Notes under the pieces: generated by a model
The model's database searches: none
Seen by the model: only the letters and a program-made list of their open reading frames with translations
What the model was told of the DNA's origin: nothing
Shown: positions 8,374-18,129 of the stretch, in pieces
Layout of the letters: every line of letters starts with the position of its first letter
How positions within the stretch are numbered: position 1 is the first letter of the stretch
From: Vibrio gallaecicus
GTDB taxonomy: Bacteria > Pseudomonadota > Gammaproteobacteria > Enterobacterales > Vibrionaceae
Reading direction: 5' to 3'
Length of the DNA: 64,000 nucleotides
NCBI RefSeq assembly: GCF_024347495.1
Contig: NZ_AP025491.1
Coordinates: 806,001 to 870,000, forward strand
Translations under genes and position numbers: made by a program

Positions 8374-9009
8374 TTGTTATTAGATCTCGTCATTCAAAGT
8401 GTCAATCTGTTTCAAGACGATTGCCTAAAGCTCTGTGAACGCCATTACCCAACAGTCCATAATCAAGGTATTAGTGAGCATCATATCGGTAAGGCATTTG
8501 CCAGAAGAATGCAGCACACCTTTCTCAGCTTCGAGCATGCTTCTGAAATTAGCCCCTTAGATACAGTCGAGTCACCGGATTACCCGCATCATTTTAGAAT
8601 CTCTTCCGAAATTGGGACAGTTTGGGTGATCTCTCATCATATGGTCAGTGCAGGAAAGGTATGCCGTAAGAAATTAATGTCAGATATTCAAAGTTGGCAA
8701 CAAGAATATGGCTTTGCAATACAACCTAATGATTTACTAATTTTAATTAGTGACCATTGGATCGGTAGAAATAAAAATAGCCGAGAACTTCTTCATTGGT
8801 GGATGGGTGAACTTCCTGATACTGTCAATGAATATACGCAACAGGGTATCACTTTATATAAAAGTGACTCGCAACTTGCGCATATCCTAAGCGAAAATTT
8901 CAATATAAGTCCTTGTTATATAAAATTTGGACATCCATTAAAGCGTTCAATAAATCAACAAATGGTAAGGAAATATATTCAACTTTATGCCGTTCTTCAA
9001 TGGCAATAG
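8374..9009 (+). CDS. conserved hypothetical protein, 211 residues
   Basis: I do not recognise the family. It is a soluble mixed alpha/beta protein with no signal peptide or membrane segment, rich in His and Trp (SEIGTVWVISHHMVSAGK, LHWWMGELPD) and ending IQLYAVLQWQ. The start is TTG at 8374 with AAGGG seven bases before it; no in-frame ATG lies nearby upstream. It is a single gene between DUF2164 (divergent) and an EAL gene. The coding frame is convincing from length and composition; the function is open. Confidence 0.6.
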   Translation: MLLDLVIQSVNLFQDDCLKLCERHYPTVHNQGISEHHIGKAFARRMQHTFLSFEHASEISPLDTVESPDYPHHFRISSEIGTVWVISHHMVSAGKVCRKKLMSDIQSWQQEYGFAIQPNDLLILISDHWIGRNKNSRELLHWWMGELPDTVNEYTQQGITLYKSDSQLAHILSENFNISPCYIKFGHPLKRSINQQMVRKYIQLYAVLQWQ

Positions 9010-9505
9010 TTATTATTACTTCTCACTTTAAAATACCTTTATAATTCGACATTCATCGCAAGCTGAAAATATCGTCACAACATACAAACCCTCACTTATT
9101 CGAACCTTTACCCATAAGGTCTCAAGTGATATTTGATTCATATGCAGAAACAAAATGTAATCGATTACTAGAGTTAATTTAGACACTCGTCCATAATCGA
9201 TAAATAATCATCCGTTAATTACATAGTATGCTTACTTATTATTTTTATTTCTGATAATACTAAGACTATATAAATTCACCCAATATATTAGCCAAGTATT
9301 TTCAATGGTATACAGTAAAAAGTTTCAAATAAAATGTAAGTTTTGGGGGCTGTGATTGCATATTAATTAGCTAAATGGGGTGTTATTCTAAATACTCGAA
9401 ATTGGGCTTTATTAATTGACAATTCACTCATACATGTCAATATTGTGACACTTGGTTAAACAATGGCTTCACCATTGTAATGTATTACTTGTAGCGTATT
9501 AAACT
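9010..9505. other. 496-base gap before the EAL gene
   Basis: AT-rich and without a convincing ORF. It contains a perfect 12-base palindrome GTAATCGATTAC (9157-9168), with the CG-centred look of LacI-family operators. A TTGACA at 9416-9421 stands 17 bases before AATATT (9439-9444), a weak promoter candidate for the EAL gene. The length would accommodate a small RNA, but I see no terminator. Confidence 0.4.
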
Positions 9506-10297
9506 ATGATTTTAAGTGAGAGAAGTGAGTTTATAAGCTGCATATACGTCGATGACGACATGCAGTTTGTAGCTGATTACAAAAATTTGACGCTGGGCAG
9601 TGTTTATCAACCCATATTTGATTCAACAATGACTCAAATCGGTGTTGAGGCATTAGTCCGTATTGTTGATGACAAAGGCAATACTGTACGCCCTGATGAG
9701 TTTTTTCATTCTGATGCAACCTGCAATACAGATAAGATCAATGTTGAGCGCTTAAGTCGAGTCATTCACATTAGAAACTTTGCTCAATCAGATATTTCTC
9801 ACCTACATCTTTTCTTAAATGTGTTACCCAATGTAGGCGAGTTATTTGCTGTTGAAGACGTAAGTGATAGCCTGTTAGCTAAACGCCTTGTTGAACTTAA
9901 TTTGTCAAGTAGTCAAATTGTCATGGAGCTTGTTGAGCTCGATGCAAAGTGCGAAACCAATCTCAAAATTGCTGCAAGTTCATTAGTTGACAATGGTTTT
10001 CAAATCGCTATCGATGATTTTGGTTCAAATGCTTCAACGGTCAGTCGCGTTAAGCTAATTGCACCACACATTATCAAAATTGACCGCTCTCTCATGCTTG
10101 AGTTCGAACAAGGGAATTCAGAGAAAATTGAAGTCGCCCTGTCTTTAGCAAAAAAAATGAACGCTAAAACTGTTATAGAGGGTATAGAAACACCAGAACA
10201 GCTCAATGCGATGCAAGATCTTGGGTTTGATATGTACCAGGGCTACCACCTTGCAATGCCTGAAAAAATCAACCTGAACACTCAGCAAACAGGTTAA
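9506..10297 (+). CDS. EAL-domain c-di-GMP phosphodiesterase
   Basis: 263 residues, almost entirely an EAL domain with no sensor or membrane region. The catalytic set looks intact: EAL (E48), Asn in LNVLP, Glu in MELVELD, DDFG, KID, EGIET and QGY. It should therefore hydrolyse c-di-GMP to pGpG. The start ATG at 9506 has only a weak ribosome binding site; ATG at 9560 is a fallback. A strong terminator follows at 10311-10341. With two GGDEF proteins in the window it is part of the c-di-GMP network. Confidence 0.88.
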   Translation: MILSERSEFISCIYVDDDMQFVADYKNLTLGSVYQPIFDSTMTQIGVEALVRIVDDKGNTVRPDEFFHSDATCNTDKINVERLSRVIHIRNFAQSDISHLHLFLNVLPNVGELFAVEDVSDSLLAKRLVELNLSSSQIVMELVELDAKCETNLKIAASSLVDNGFQIAIDDFGSNASTVSRVKLIAPHIIKIDRSLMLEFEQGNSEKIEVALSLAKKMNAKTVIEGIETPEQLNAMQDLGFDMYQGYHLAMPEKINLNTQQTG

Positions 10298-10310
10298 ACA
10301 ACCGATATTT

Positions 10311-10341
10311 AAGACCTGTTCTCCCTGATCCAGGTCTTTTT
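10311..10341 (+). terminator. terminator of the EAL gene
   Basis: AAGACCTG (10311-10318) pairs with CAGGTCTT (10331-10338), followed by a T run. Confidence 0.85.
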
Positions 10342-10557
10342 ACATTTATGGTTTCTCACCTACTCTACTAATTTCAAGTTCTGACTTCTACCTAACAACT
10401 AACGACTAACGACTAACAATTCTTCGTTTTAACAGTAATTGTTCCACTGTAATCACTACCAGCATGTGGAATTTACTTCCGCTTTACCCTCACCTCTTTT
10501 TTACTTCTTATGTTTCTATGTATAGCTTCCACAAAAACACTTACTTTGTGAACCGCT

Positions 10558-10584
10558 AAAAAAACCCAGTATTTCGACTGGGTT
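10558..10584 (-). terminator. terminator of the RND operon
   Basis: AACCCAGT / ACTGGGTT (10563-10570, 10577-10584). On the minus strand it runs into seven T. Confidence 0.85.
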
Positions 10585-10614
10585 GGCTAAAGAATCACGA
10601 GATTAAAAATCCTT

Positions 10615-13600
10615 TTATCCGGCAGTGGATGGTTTGATTCTATATAAGATAGCGAACATCACAGGTACAACGATTAATGTAAGTACCGTAGCAAAGCCTA
10701 AGCCTGCCATTATTGTTATTGCCATCGAGCCAAAAAATGCATCAAATACCAAAGGTACCATGCCTAAAATAGTGGTTAACGCTGCCATTGAAACAGGTCT
10801 AACACGGCTAATTGCACTATCAACTACAGCTAAGTAAGGGTCTTTACCTGTTAATAGTTCGCTGTTGATCTGGTCAAGCAGTACAATACCGTTCTTCAAA
10901 ATCATGCCGCTTAGACTCAGTAAGCCTAAGAATGCTGTGAAGCTGAATGGCATATTGGTGCTCAACAGACCAATAGACACACCAATGATTGATAGAGGTA
11001 CTGTGAACCAAATTACGAGAGGCTTACGTACCGAGTTAAACAGAAGCATAGTGATGATGAACATCAGCAAGTAACCCATTGGCAACGAACCAAACAAAGA
11101 CTCTTGCGCATCTTTAGAGCTTTCGTATTCACCACCCCAGCTAATGCTGTAGCCTTCCGGTAGATCTAATGCTTCTACCTTGGGTTTCACACGCGCAAAC
11201 AAACTCGCAGGCGTTTCATCCCCAAGTACATCATGGTCAGCCAGTACCGTTAGTGTACGTTTTCTATCGCGACGCTGAATCAGTGGCTCTGACCATTGAA
11301 GCTCTACACCATCAATCACCTGTTCAACCGGAATGTAAGTTTGCAGCGATGGGCTCCAAATCTTCACTTTGTTTAGTGATTCAAAATCAAAGCGTTCTTC
11401 TTCTGGTAAGCGCGCTACGATTGGCAGCATGTGCGTACCATCACGTAATAATCCGATGTTATAACCGCCAAATGCCATTTGTAGCGTTTCTGACAGATCA
11501 GTTTTTGAAATGCCAAGACGACGAGCTTTCGATTCATTGAACAGTGGAACTAACTCTTTAGTACGTTCACGCCAGTCGTGACGAACATTTCTCGAGCCAG
11601 GATCCGCTAGCAATATATCTTCTACTTCCACTGCTATGTTTCTCAGTACTTGTGGATCAGCACCGATGATGCGCGCTTCAATTTTCGAAGCTGGTGAAGG
11701 ACCAAATTCAATCAATTTGAGTTGGAATGTTGGCTGTTCAAATTTGTTGGCTAAGTCCTTGTCTAGCTCTTCTAGGACTTTAAACATAGTGTCACGGTCA
11801 GTCGTTCGAACTTGCAATTGACTGTACGCTTCGTAGCTTTTCTCAGGTTGATATGTCAGAGCAAAACGTTGCATGCCCTGCCCAACGGTTGTTGTTACAA
11901 ACTCCACATCATCTTGATTACGAATGTAGCTTTCAACTTTTTCTGTCTGTTTGATCGTTTCACGGACATCAGTGCCTTCTGGCATCCACATATCTACGTA
12001 GAACATTGGCGTATTTGAAGGCGGGAAAAACTGTTGCTTCACCATACCGAAACCAACAACTGATACCGCAAGCAATGCAATCATGCTAACTACAGTTACC
12101 CATCTAAAACGTAATGCTAGTTTTAAAGAGGCGCCAAACACAACGAATAGGATGCCTTTGTAAGGGTCTTCGTTTTCATCAACCTTATCTTCTTCTTTAA
12201 GCATCATTTCAGCTAAGAATGGCGTCAACGTTAGTGCGGTTACCCAGCTCAAAAACAATGAGAAACACAGCACCCAGAACAATGAGCCCATGAATTCTCC
12301 GGTTGCATCTTTCGATAAACCGATAGGCGCAAAGGCAGTGATAGCAATAATGGTTGCGCCTAGTAGTGGCCACTGTGTTTGCGTCACAATGTCTTTAGCA
12401 GCTTGAAGTTTAGTCTTGCCTTTTTTCAAGCCAACCAAAATACCTTCAACCACAACAATCGCATTATCCACCAGCATACCCAGAGCAATGATCAAAGCAC
12501 CCAGCGAGATACGGTGCAATTCTACGTTGTTGTAGTCCATGAGAATGAAGGTGCCGAAAACAGTCAACAAAAGTACTAAACCAATGATTAAACCACTGCG
12601 TAAACCCATTGCGAAAAGCAAAACGATAATAACAATCGCAACGGCTTCAATCAGACTAATTAAAAAGTCAGCAACTGATTTATCTACTTCCTGCGCTTGG
12701 TTGTAGAAATAGTTAAGCTCTACACCCGCTGGTTTAATGCTTTCTAAGCGATCAATTTCTGCATCAAGTGCTTTACCTATTTCAACAACGTTTACGCCTG
12801 ATGAAAATGCAATACCGATATTGATGGCTGGCTTGCCATTGTAAGTTAGTACATTTCCGGGTTTCTCTTGGATTCCTCTTGTAACGTCAGCTACGTCTTT
12901 CAAGCGAATCAAGTTGCCCGTATCACGGCCATGAATGATCAGGTTTTCAAGCTCTTCAACCGTACTCAATGTACCGTTAGGTTTGATCGTTAAGCTTTGA
13001 CCATTCAACATAACTTCACCAGCAGAAACTACATTATTCTGCTGTGCTAATAGTGAATTCACGGTACCCATATCTAGGTTAAGAGCCGCTAACCTCTCAA
13101 GAGACATCTCAACAAAAAGTTGCTCTTGTTGGTTACCAGCGATGCTGACTTTACCAACACCTTCTACCAATTCGATTTCTCGAGTCAGGTAATCTGCGTA
13201 TTGCTTAAGCTCAACGTAGTCATAACCATCCCCTGTCAGCATCATCATCACGCCAAATACATCGCCAAAATCATCGATGATTTGAACAGAGTTAACACCA
13301 CTTGGAAGTGTCGGTTGTAGATCGTTGATTTTACGGCGCATCTCATCCCAAATTTGCGGCAGCTCATCAGGACCGTAATCCATCTTCATGCTAACCATAA
13401 TTTGAGACATACCATTCGACGAAGTTGAAGTGATCTTGTCGATATAAGGAAGCTGTCGTATCTCTTTTTCAAGTGGATAAGTCAGTTCCTCTTCAACTTC
13501 CATTGACGTAGCGCCAGGGTAAGTTGAAATAATCATTGCATCTTTAATGGTAAAAGCTGGATCTTCTAAACGGGATAGGTTGCCAAAAGACGTCACACCG

Positions 13601-13671
13601 CCAATGGCTAAAATGACTAGAAATAGCCAGCTGATTACTTTGTTTTTTATTGAATATTCTGCGATGTTCAT
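10615..13671 (-). CDS. vexK: RND efflux pump permease, VexK/VmeI-like
   Basis: 1018-residue inner-membrane proton antiporter of the AcrB superfamily. There are twelve membrane segments with two large periplasmic loops; the first segment is at residues about 12-30 and the proton-relay region contains GMLVDNAIVVVE (TM4). It starts inside the stop of the second adaptor gene (ATGA overlap) and ends an operon of adaptor-adaptor-pump. That layout matches V. cholerae VexIJK and V. parahaemolyticus VmeGHI, which export detergents, bile salts and drugs with an outer membrane TolC. The gene name is by analogy. Confidence 0.85.
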   Translation of the reverse strand: MNIAEYSIKNKVISWLFLVILAIGGVTSFGNLSRLEDPAFTIKDAMIISTYPGATSMEVEEELTYPLEKEIRQLPYIDKITSTSSNGMSQIMVSMKMDYGPDELPQIWDEMRRKINDLQPTLPSGVNSVQIIDDFGDVFGVMMMLTGDGYDYVELKQYADYLTREIELVEGVGKVSIAGNQQEQLFVEMSLERLAALNLDMGTVNSLLAQQNNVVSAGEVMLNGQSLTIKPNGTLSTVEELENLIIHGRDTGNLIRLKDVADVTRGIQEKPGNVLTYNGKPAINIGIAFSSGVNVVEIGKALDAEIDRLESIKPAGVELNYFYNQAQEVDKSVADFLISLIEAVAIVIIVLLFAMGLRSGLIIGLVLLLTVFGTFILMDYNNVELHRISLGALIIALGMLVDNAIVVVEGILVGLKKGKTKLQAAKDIVTQTQWPLLGATIIAITAFAPIGLSKDATGEFMGSLFWVLCFSLFLSWVTALTLTPFLAEMMLKEEDKVDENEDPYKGILFVVFGASLKLALRFRWVTVVSMIALLAVSVVGFGMVKQQFFPPSNTPMFYVDMWMPEGTDVRETIKQTEKVESYIRNQDDVEFVTTTVGQGMQRFALTYQPEKSYEAYSQLQVRTTDRDTMFKVLEELDKDLANKFEQPTFQLKLIEFGPSPASKIEARIIGADPQVLRNIAVEVEDILLADPGSRNVRHDWRERTKELVPLFNESKARRLGISKTDLSETLQMAFGGYNIGLLRDGTHMLPIVARLPEEERFDFESLNKVKIWSPSLQTYIPVEQVIDGVELQWSEPLIQRRDRKRTLTVLADHDVLGDETPASLFARVKPKVEALDLPEGYSISWGGEYESSKDAQESLFGSLPMGYLLMFIITMLLFNSVRKPLVIWFTVPLSIIGVSIGLLSTNMPFSFTAFLGLLSLSGMILKNGIVLLDQINSELLTGKDPYLAVVDSAISRVRPVSMAALTTILGMVPLVFDAFFGSMAITIMAGLGFATVLTLIVVPVMFAILYRIKPSTAG

Positions 13672-14723
13672 TCTGTTTTTCCTGACAATTCGATTCCGTC
13701 ACGGAGTTTTCTTAGATTTGAATTTACGAGTAGCTCACCTTGCTCAACACCATGAGCGATAAGAGCCCCTTGACCGCTGATCTTGTCAACTTCAACTGCG
13801 CTTCTGAATGCTTTGCCATCATCTATTTTCCAAACATAAAACTGGTTTTCTGCAGCACCCGCTTGCAGTGTCGTCATTGGGAGCAGGTAACCTTGTACAT
13901 CACTTAAACCAGCTTTTGCCATATCGACATTTACCGTGACGCTTGTACCCGGGAGAATCTCATTGTCTGGTTGCGGCATTTGCATCCAAAATTCATAAGT
14001 ACGAGATTGAGGGTGGAGTTCACTTGTGTGCTCTAAATAAGTCAGTGGGTATTGATCAGTGTGACCACCAAATGTTGCTTGAGGATGGTAGGAGCTTGAG
14101 CGCATTTCAGGGCTAATTGATGCCAAGATAGAATCTGAAACTTGAATGCGCACATACACTTTGTCGTTTTGATAAACACTTAATAACGTTTCACCTGGTG
14201 TCGTATTTTCAAAACGCTGTTTATCTACTGTGGAAATTGTTCCAGAAAATGGTGCTAGAAGTTCGGTATAGCTTAGTTTACGTTTTGCAGCAGCAAAATT
14301 AGCCGATGCCAACTTATAATTAGCCGTCAACTGATCATGCTCTGATTGCGAAAGCATCTTTCTGCCAAACATCTCTGTACCACGAGCCAACTGCTTACTT
14401 GCAAGTTGGAACTGCGATTTAGCATCCGTTAAATCTTGAAGATAAGTAGCGTTGTCTAGAGTTGCAAGTAGCTGCCCTTTTTCGACATTATCGCCAGCTT
14501 CAACCAATACTTGCTGAATTTCGCCAGACAACTTAAATGCCAAAGGTGTCAGTTCAGCAGGCATAACTTGACCATTAAAACTTCTGAATTGATCAGTAAG
14601 TGGTGCGTCAACTTCAAATGTTGAAACTAAAAGAGAAGGTTGTTCTCGGTGAGCTACTTCATTGTTGCAAGCTTGCAACAGCAATGCAGACAAAACTACA
14701 ACGGATAATTTAGAAAGGTTCAT
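13668..14723 (-). CDS. vexJ: RND periplasmic adaptor, second of two (HlyD/AcrA family)
   Basis: 351-residue membrane fusion protein. A lipoprotein signal is visible (LSALLLQAC, lipid on the Cys near residue 19), followed by a biotinyl-lipoyl-like half (VEAGDNVEKGQLLATLD), a coiled-coil hairpin (about 95-145) and beta domains. It links the pump to TolC. It overlaps the upstream adaptor by one base (TAATG) and the pump by four (ATGA), so all three are tightly coupled. Two different adaptors for one pump suggest a mixed adaptor ring. Confidence 0.87.
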   Translation of the reverse strand: MNLSKLSVVVLSALLLQACNNEVAHREQPSLLVSTFEVDAPLTDQFRSFNGQVMPAELTPLAFKLSGEIQQVLVEAGDNVEKGQLLATLDNATYLQDLTDAKSQFQLASKQLARGTEMFGRKMLSQSEHDQLTANYKLASANFAAAKRKLSYTELLAPFSGTISTVDKQRFENTTPGETLLSVYQNDKVYVRIQVSDSILASISPEMRSSSYHPQATFGGHTDQYPLTYLEHTSELHPQSRTYEFWMQMPQPDNEILPGTSVTVNVDMAKAGLSDVQGYLLPMTTLQAGAAENQFYVWKIDDGKAFRSAVEVDKISGQGALIAHGVEQGELLVNSNLRKLRDGIELSGKTE

Positions 14724-15796
14724 TAAATACCACCCTCACGTAACCAAGCTTTTACTTGCTGTCCATCTGATAACACATCTACACCGGCTTCTACGATAAG
14801 GTCTCCAGAAGACAGACCATCAATCACATTGCCTTGACTATTTAGAGTAACTTCAACTTTAGAGATAAGCTGTGAATCTGGGTTATAGCGCCACAGTTCA
14901 CCACTATCTGCGTTTTTACTTAGCCAAGCTGAATCAACAATTCCAATACCGTATTCAGATTTATTTTTCTGAACTTCAACTTGCGCTGTCATGCCTGAAA
15001 GCAGATTAATGTCTTCATGTTTTTCAATAGACACAACCGCCTCATAACTATTAGTGTCTTCATCTGGTTGAGTTGAAATTTCTTTAAAACGAGTCGGTAT
15101 GCGAATGCCGCGGTGGCTATCCATTACAACCCACATATTTGAATTGGTTAGATCTTGAATTGAGCGGTCTTCCAGTTTCGATACCGGAATAGAGAAAGTA
15201 ACATCCATTTCGCTGTGGTTTAGAATATTAAGTACCGGCTGCTTTTCTGCAATCAATTGATATTGCTTACCAAATACCATAGACACTACACCATCGAATG
15301 GAGCGACTAATGCGGTATAGCCTAGGTTCGTTTTTGCTTGGTCTAACTCAACTTCAGCCGCTGTAAAAGTGTTTACGGCTTGATCGTAGTAATCAGTACT
15401 TACAAGTTTTTTCTCATACAATTCTGACGCTTGTTTGTACTGGCTATTAGCTAAGTCAAAACTAGCCTGTGCAGCATCAACCGCAATACGGAAGTCTGTT
15501 GCGTCTAATACAGCTAACACTTGACCTTTCTTTACTTCTTGCCCCATACGAACAGAGAAAGTTTCAATATCACCACCAACTTGAAAAGAAAGTGCCGCGC
15601 GATCAGTTGCGTCAACTTTAGCAATAAAGCGATCTAATGCCATTTCACTCTGCAAAGGCACTTCAAACAACTTTACTGGTTTAACAACCAATTCATTTTC
15701 TTCTGATTGAGCTTTATCACACCCGGTAAGAACGCTGCTTAACAGTAACGCCATAATCGTAATGCTGATTACTTTAATAGACCTATTGGGCTGCAT
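14723..15796 (-). CDS. vexI: RND periplasmic adaptor, first of two (HlyD/AcrA family)
   Basis: 357-residue lipoprotein adaptor with lipobox SSVLTGC near residue 26, a lipoyl-like motif (VRMGQEVKKGQVLAVLD), a helical hairpin and beta-barrel. It is the first gene of the operon; the start ATG at 15794-15796 is preceded by GGAG with seven bases spacing. The promoter must lie in the 157 bases before the divergent TetR gene. Confidence 0.87.
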   Translation of the reverse strand: MQPNRSIKVISITIMALLLSSVLTGCDKAQSEENELVVKPVKLFEVPLQSEMALDRFIAKVDATDRAALSFQVGGDIETFSVRMGQEVKKGQVLAVLDATDFRIAVDAAQASFDLANSQYKQASELYEKKLVSTDYYDQAVNTFTAAEVELDQAKTNLGYTALVAPFDGVVSMVFGKQYQLIAEKQPVLNILNHSEMDVTFSIPVSKLEDRSIQDLTNSNMWVVMDSHRGIRIPTRFKEISTQPDEDTNSYEAVVSIEKHEDINLLSGMTAQVEVQKNKSEYGIGIVDSAWLSKNADSGELWRYNPDSQLISKVEVTLNSQGNVIDGLSSGDLIVEAGVDVLSDGQQVKAWLREGGI

Positions 15797-15833
15797 AATG
15801 CATCTCCATTTATCATTATAATTTATTACACAG

Positions 15834-15896
15834 GTGTGCAGTATATTGAAATTGAGGCATTACACAAGTTTTACTTTCCACGTGTACAGTATTTTT
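15834..15896. promoter_or_regulatory. direct repeats in the vexI/tetR divergent promoter region
   Basis: GTGTGCAGTATATT (from 15834) and GTGTACAGTATTTT (from 15882) are 12/14 identical and 48 bases apart; CACAGGTGTG at 15831 is a near palindrome. They are candidate operators for the adjacent TetR protein. Confidence 0.4.
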
Positions 15897-15953
15897 TATT
15901 ATGACAAAAACAGTGTAGAATCTATTCCAGCTATTATTAATGTAGAATTTGAT

Positions 15954-16688
15954 ATGACAGAGAAGAAGCAAGGCAGAAGAAGCGCAAAAGATGCTGAAGA
16001 AACACGCTTTCAAATTATGACAGTTGCTGCAGAGATGTTTTGCGACTTAGGTTATGAGCGTGTATCACTAAGAAATATTAGTGAAAAAGCGGGTGTCTCT
16101 CACAGCCTTATTCGTCATCACTTTGGTAGCAAAGAGAAAATATGGCACTCAATAAGTGATTGTTTACACTCATACTTTCAATCTTACATTAGTAAGATAA
16201 TGCAAGAGCTACCAAAAGACATTACGCCAAACATCTCCATTTATTTGTTTTCTATGCGGCTTTTTACCAACATGATTCATTCGCGTAGACCTATGCAATT
16301 ACTCTCGGATTCCGTTCGTCAAACAGACAATCTAGTGGATTACTTCATCGACAATGTTGGTGATCTTGAATATGAAATTAATATGTTGGCTGACCAATTT
16401 AACGATGCTAACCCAGATAACATTGTCAATATTTACGAAATAAAATGGCAAATGATCATGTATGCCAATGGAGCCGTCTGTTTGACTCCGTTTATGGAAA
16501 GCACTTGGAACGAAGGCGATATGAAAGCCACTTCTGAAGAAGCTTTGATGAATCATTGGCAAATGTTCAATTCACAAATGGTCAGTAAGTTTCAAGTTGA
16601 AGATGAGTGGGTGCTTAACCCGAGTTGTCTAGAAGACCTGATTTATGATGTGCCTTGCGTTTGGAAATGTAACCACGATCAAGCGTAA
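15954..16688 (+). CDS. TetR-family regulator of the VexIJK-like operon
   Basis: 244 residues with an N-terminal TetR DNA-binding domain (RFQIMTVAAEMFCDLGYERVSLRNIS..., HTH in GVSHSLIRHHFGSKEKIW) and a ligand-binding helical domain. The open frame extends upstream to 15834, but the ATG at 15954 (MTEKKQGRRSAKD) is the natural start for the family. It is divergent from the RND operon, so it is probably its repressor and responds to a pump substrate. Inference from position only. Confidence 0.88.
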   Translation: MTEKKQGRRSAKDAEETRFQIMTVAAEMFCDLGYERVSLRNISEKAGVSHSLIRHHFGSKEKIWHSISDCLHSYFQSYISKIMQELPKDITPNISIYLFSMRLFTNMIHSRRPMQLLSDSVRQTDNLVDYFIDNVGDLEYEINMLADQFNDANPDNIVNIYEIKWQMIMYANGAVCLTPFMESTWNEGDMKATSEEALMNHWQMFNSQMVSKFQVEDEWVLNPSCLEDLIYDVPCVWKCNHDQA

Positions 16689-16721
16689 CCAGAAAGAAAA
16701 TACAGTTTTACTTTCTCAGAT

Positions 16722-16764
16722 AAAAAATGCGCCATTACAGAGTTTCTGTAACGGCGCATTTTTA
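16722..16764. terminator. bidirectional terminator
   Basis: An AAAAATGCGCCATTACAGA arm pairs with TCTGTAACGGCGCATTTTT with a 3-base loop, one mismatch; A and T runs flank it. It serves both tetR and the convergent helicase gene. Confidence 0.9.
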
Positions 16765-16800
16765 TGTGTAATCAGTTAATACCTTAACAAGGGCGATACC

Positions 16801-18072
16801 TTATCGACGGGATTGACCTCGACCTTGATGAATTTTCAATTTAGCTTTCATCTTTCTTTTTTCTGACGAGCGGCTTTTTCCTCGCCCACCACGTTCTGGT
16901 GCAGAGTCATCCACCAAACTTGGCTCAAAGCCTTTGAGCCACTCTTGAGGAAGTCTATTACCAAGCAAAGTCTCAATAGCTTCAAGAAGATATTCTTCGT
17001 CACGTCCCATTAAAGAAACAGCAAGACCGCTATTGCCAGCACGCCCTGTTCGACCAATTCGATGTATATAATCTTCCGCTTTATAAGGCATATCATAGTT
17101 CACAACTTGTTCTAGCTGCTGAATATCGATACCACGAGCGGCTACATCAGTTGCAATTAGTGCTCTCACTTTACCTGATTTAAAATCATCTAGTGATTTT
17201 TGACGCGCACCTTGGCTTTTATCTCCATGAATGGAAGCTGCTTTAATTCCATCTAACTTTAATTCTTTTACAAGGTCATCTGTGCCCTGCTTTGTTTTAG
17301 TGAAGACTAAGACTTGTTGCCAGTTTTTAGAGCCAATTAAATAAGCAAGTAACTCACTTTTACGCTTTTTATCCACTGGATAAACTATCTGTTTAACCGT
17401 TTCAGCAGTGCTATTTTTCGGTGTCACCTGAATTTCACTAGGTGATTGCATCATTCGGTGAGCAATCGTTTTGATTTTATTATCGAATGTAGCTGAAAAG
17501 AAAAGCGTCTGACGAACATCATTCATGCGTTTCAAAATACGCTTAATGTCAGGTAAGAAGCCCATATCAAGCATTCTATCTGCTTCATCTAGTACCAAAG
17601 TCTCAGTCTGGCTTAACATGATATTTTTTGTAAAAACATGGTCAATTAAACGACCAGGTGTCGCGACAAGAATGTCGGCTCCTGCTCTCAAATTGTCAGT
17701 TTGTACTTTCATACTTGTACCGCCGTACGCAACCACAATCTTAAGGTCGGTTCCTTTTGCATAACTCACCAAGTTATCAAACACTTGCTGGGCCAGTTCC
17801 CTTGTCGGCACTAAAATCAATGCACGAACTAATTTAGGGTTTGGGATCACGTTATCTTTTGTCTCAATTAATCTTTGAATAATTGGTAAGCCAAACGCTG
17901 CCGTTTTACCAGTACCGGTTTGTGCACCTGCTAAAACATCTTTGCCTTCTAAAACCAATGGTATTGCTTGCTCTTGCACGCTGGTGGGCGTTGTGAAGTT
18001 CAGCTCAGATAACGTCGACAATAATTGCTCAGTTAAGCCAAGTTGATCAAAGGCTTTGGTGGATTCAGACAT
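16801..18072 (-). CDS. rhlE: DEAD-box RNA helicase, RhlE-like
   Basis: 423 residues with the full motif set: Q motif (FDQLGLTEQLLSTLSELNF ... PTSVQEQAIP), motif I AQTGTGKT, PTRELAQQ, DEAD (VLDEADRMLDMGF), SATF, and HRIGRTGRAG. The short basic C-tail (ERGGRGKSRSSEKRKMK...) fits RNA binding. RhlE-type helicases act in ribosome maturation and mRNA turnover with the degradosome. The start ATG at 18070-18072 has a weak ribosome binding site (GAGCAA). It is a monocistronic gene. Confidence 0.9.
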   Translation of the reverse strand: MSESTKAFDQLGLTEQLLSTLSELNFTTPTSVQEQAIPLVLEGKDVLAGAQTGTGKTAAFGLPIIQRLIETKDNVIPNPKLVRALILVPTRELAQQVFDNLVSYAKGTDLKIVVAYGGTSMKVQTDNLRAGADILVATPGRLIDHVFTKNIMLSQTETLVLDEADRMLDMGFLPDIKRILKRMNDVRQTLFFSATFDNKIKTIAHRMMQSPSEIQVTPKNSTAETVKQIVYPVDKKRKSELLAYLIGSKNWQQVLVFTKTKQGTDDLVKELKLDGIKAASIHGDKSQGARQKSLDDFKSGKVRALIATDVAARGIDIQQLEQVVNYDMPYKAEDYIHRIGRTGRAGNSGLAVSLMGRDEEYLLEAIETLLGNRLPQEWLKGFEPSLVDDSAPERGGRGKSRSSEKRKMKAKLKIHQGRGQSRR

Positions 18073-18129
18073 AATAAGTTGCTCAAAGATTAAATAGGCG
18101 CGGATTGTAGCAAACCTACATAAAACTGT

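Larger units (their letters stand above)
10298..10614. other. gap between convergent EAL and RND genes, two terminators
   Basis: 317 bases holding the terminators of both flanking genes and a short direct repeat (ACGACTAAC twice, about 10390-10408). I see no gene. Confidence 0.6.

Noticed and set aside
11169..11540. 123-codon frame opposite the RND pump gene
   Set aside because: Antisense shadow of a strongly conserved coding region.
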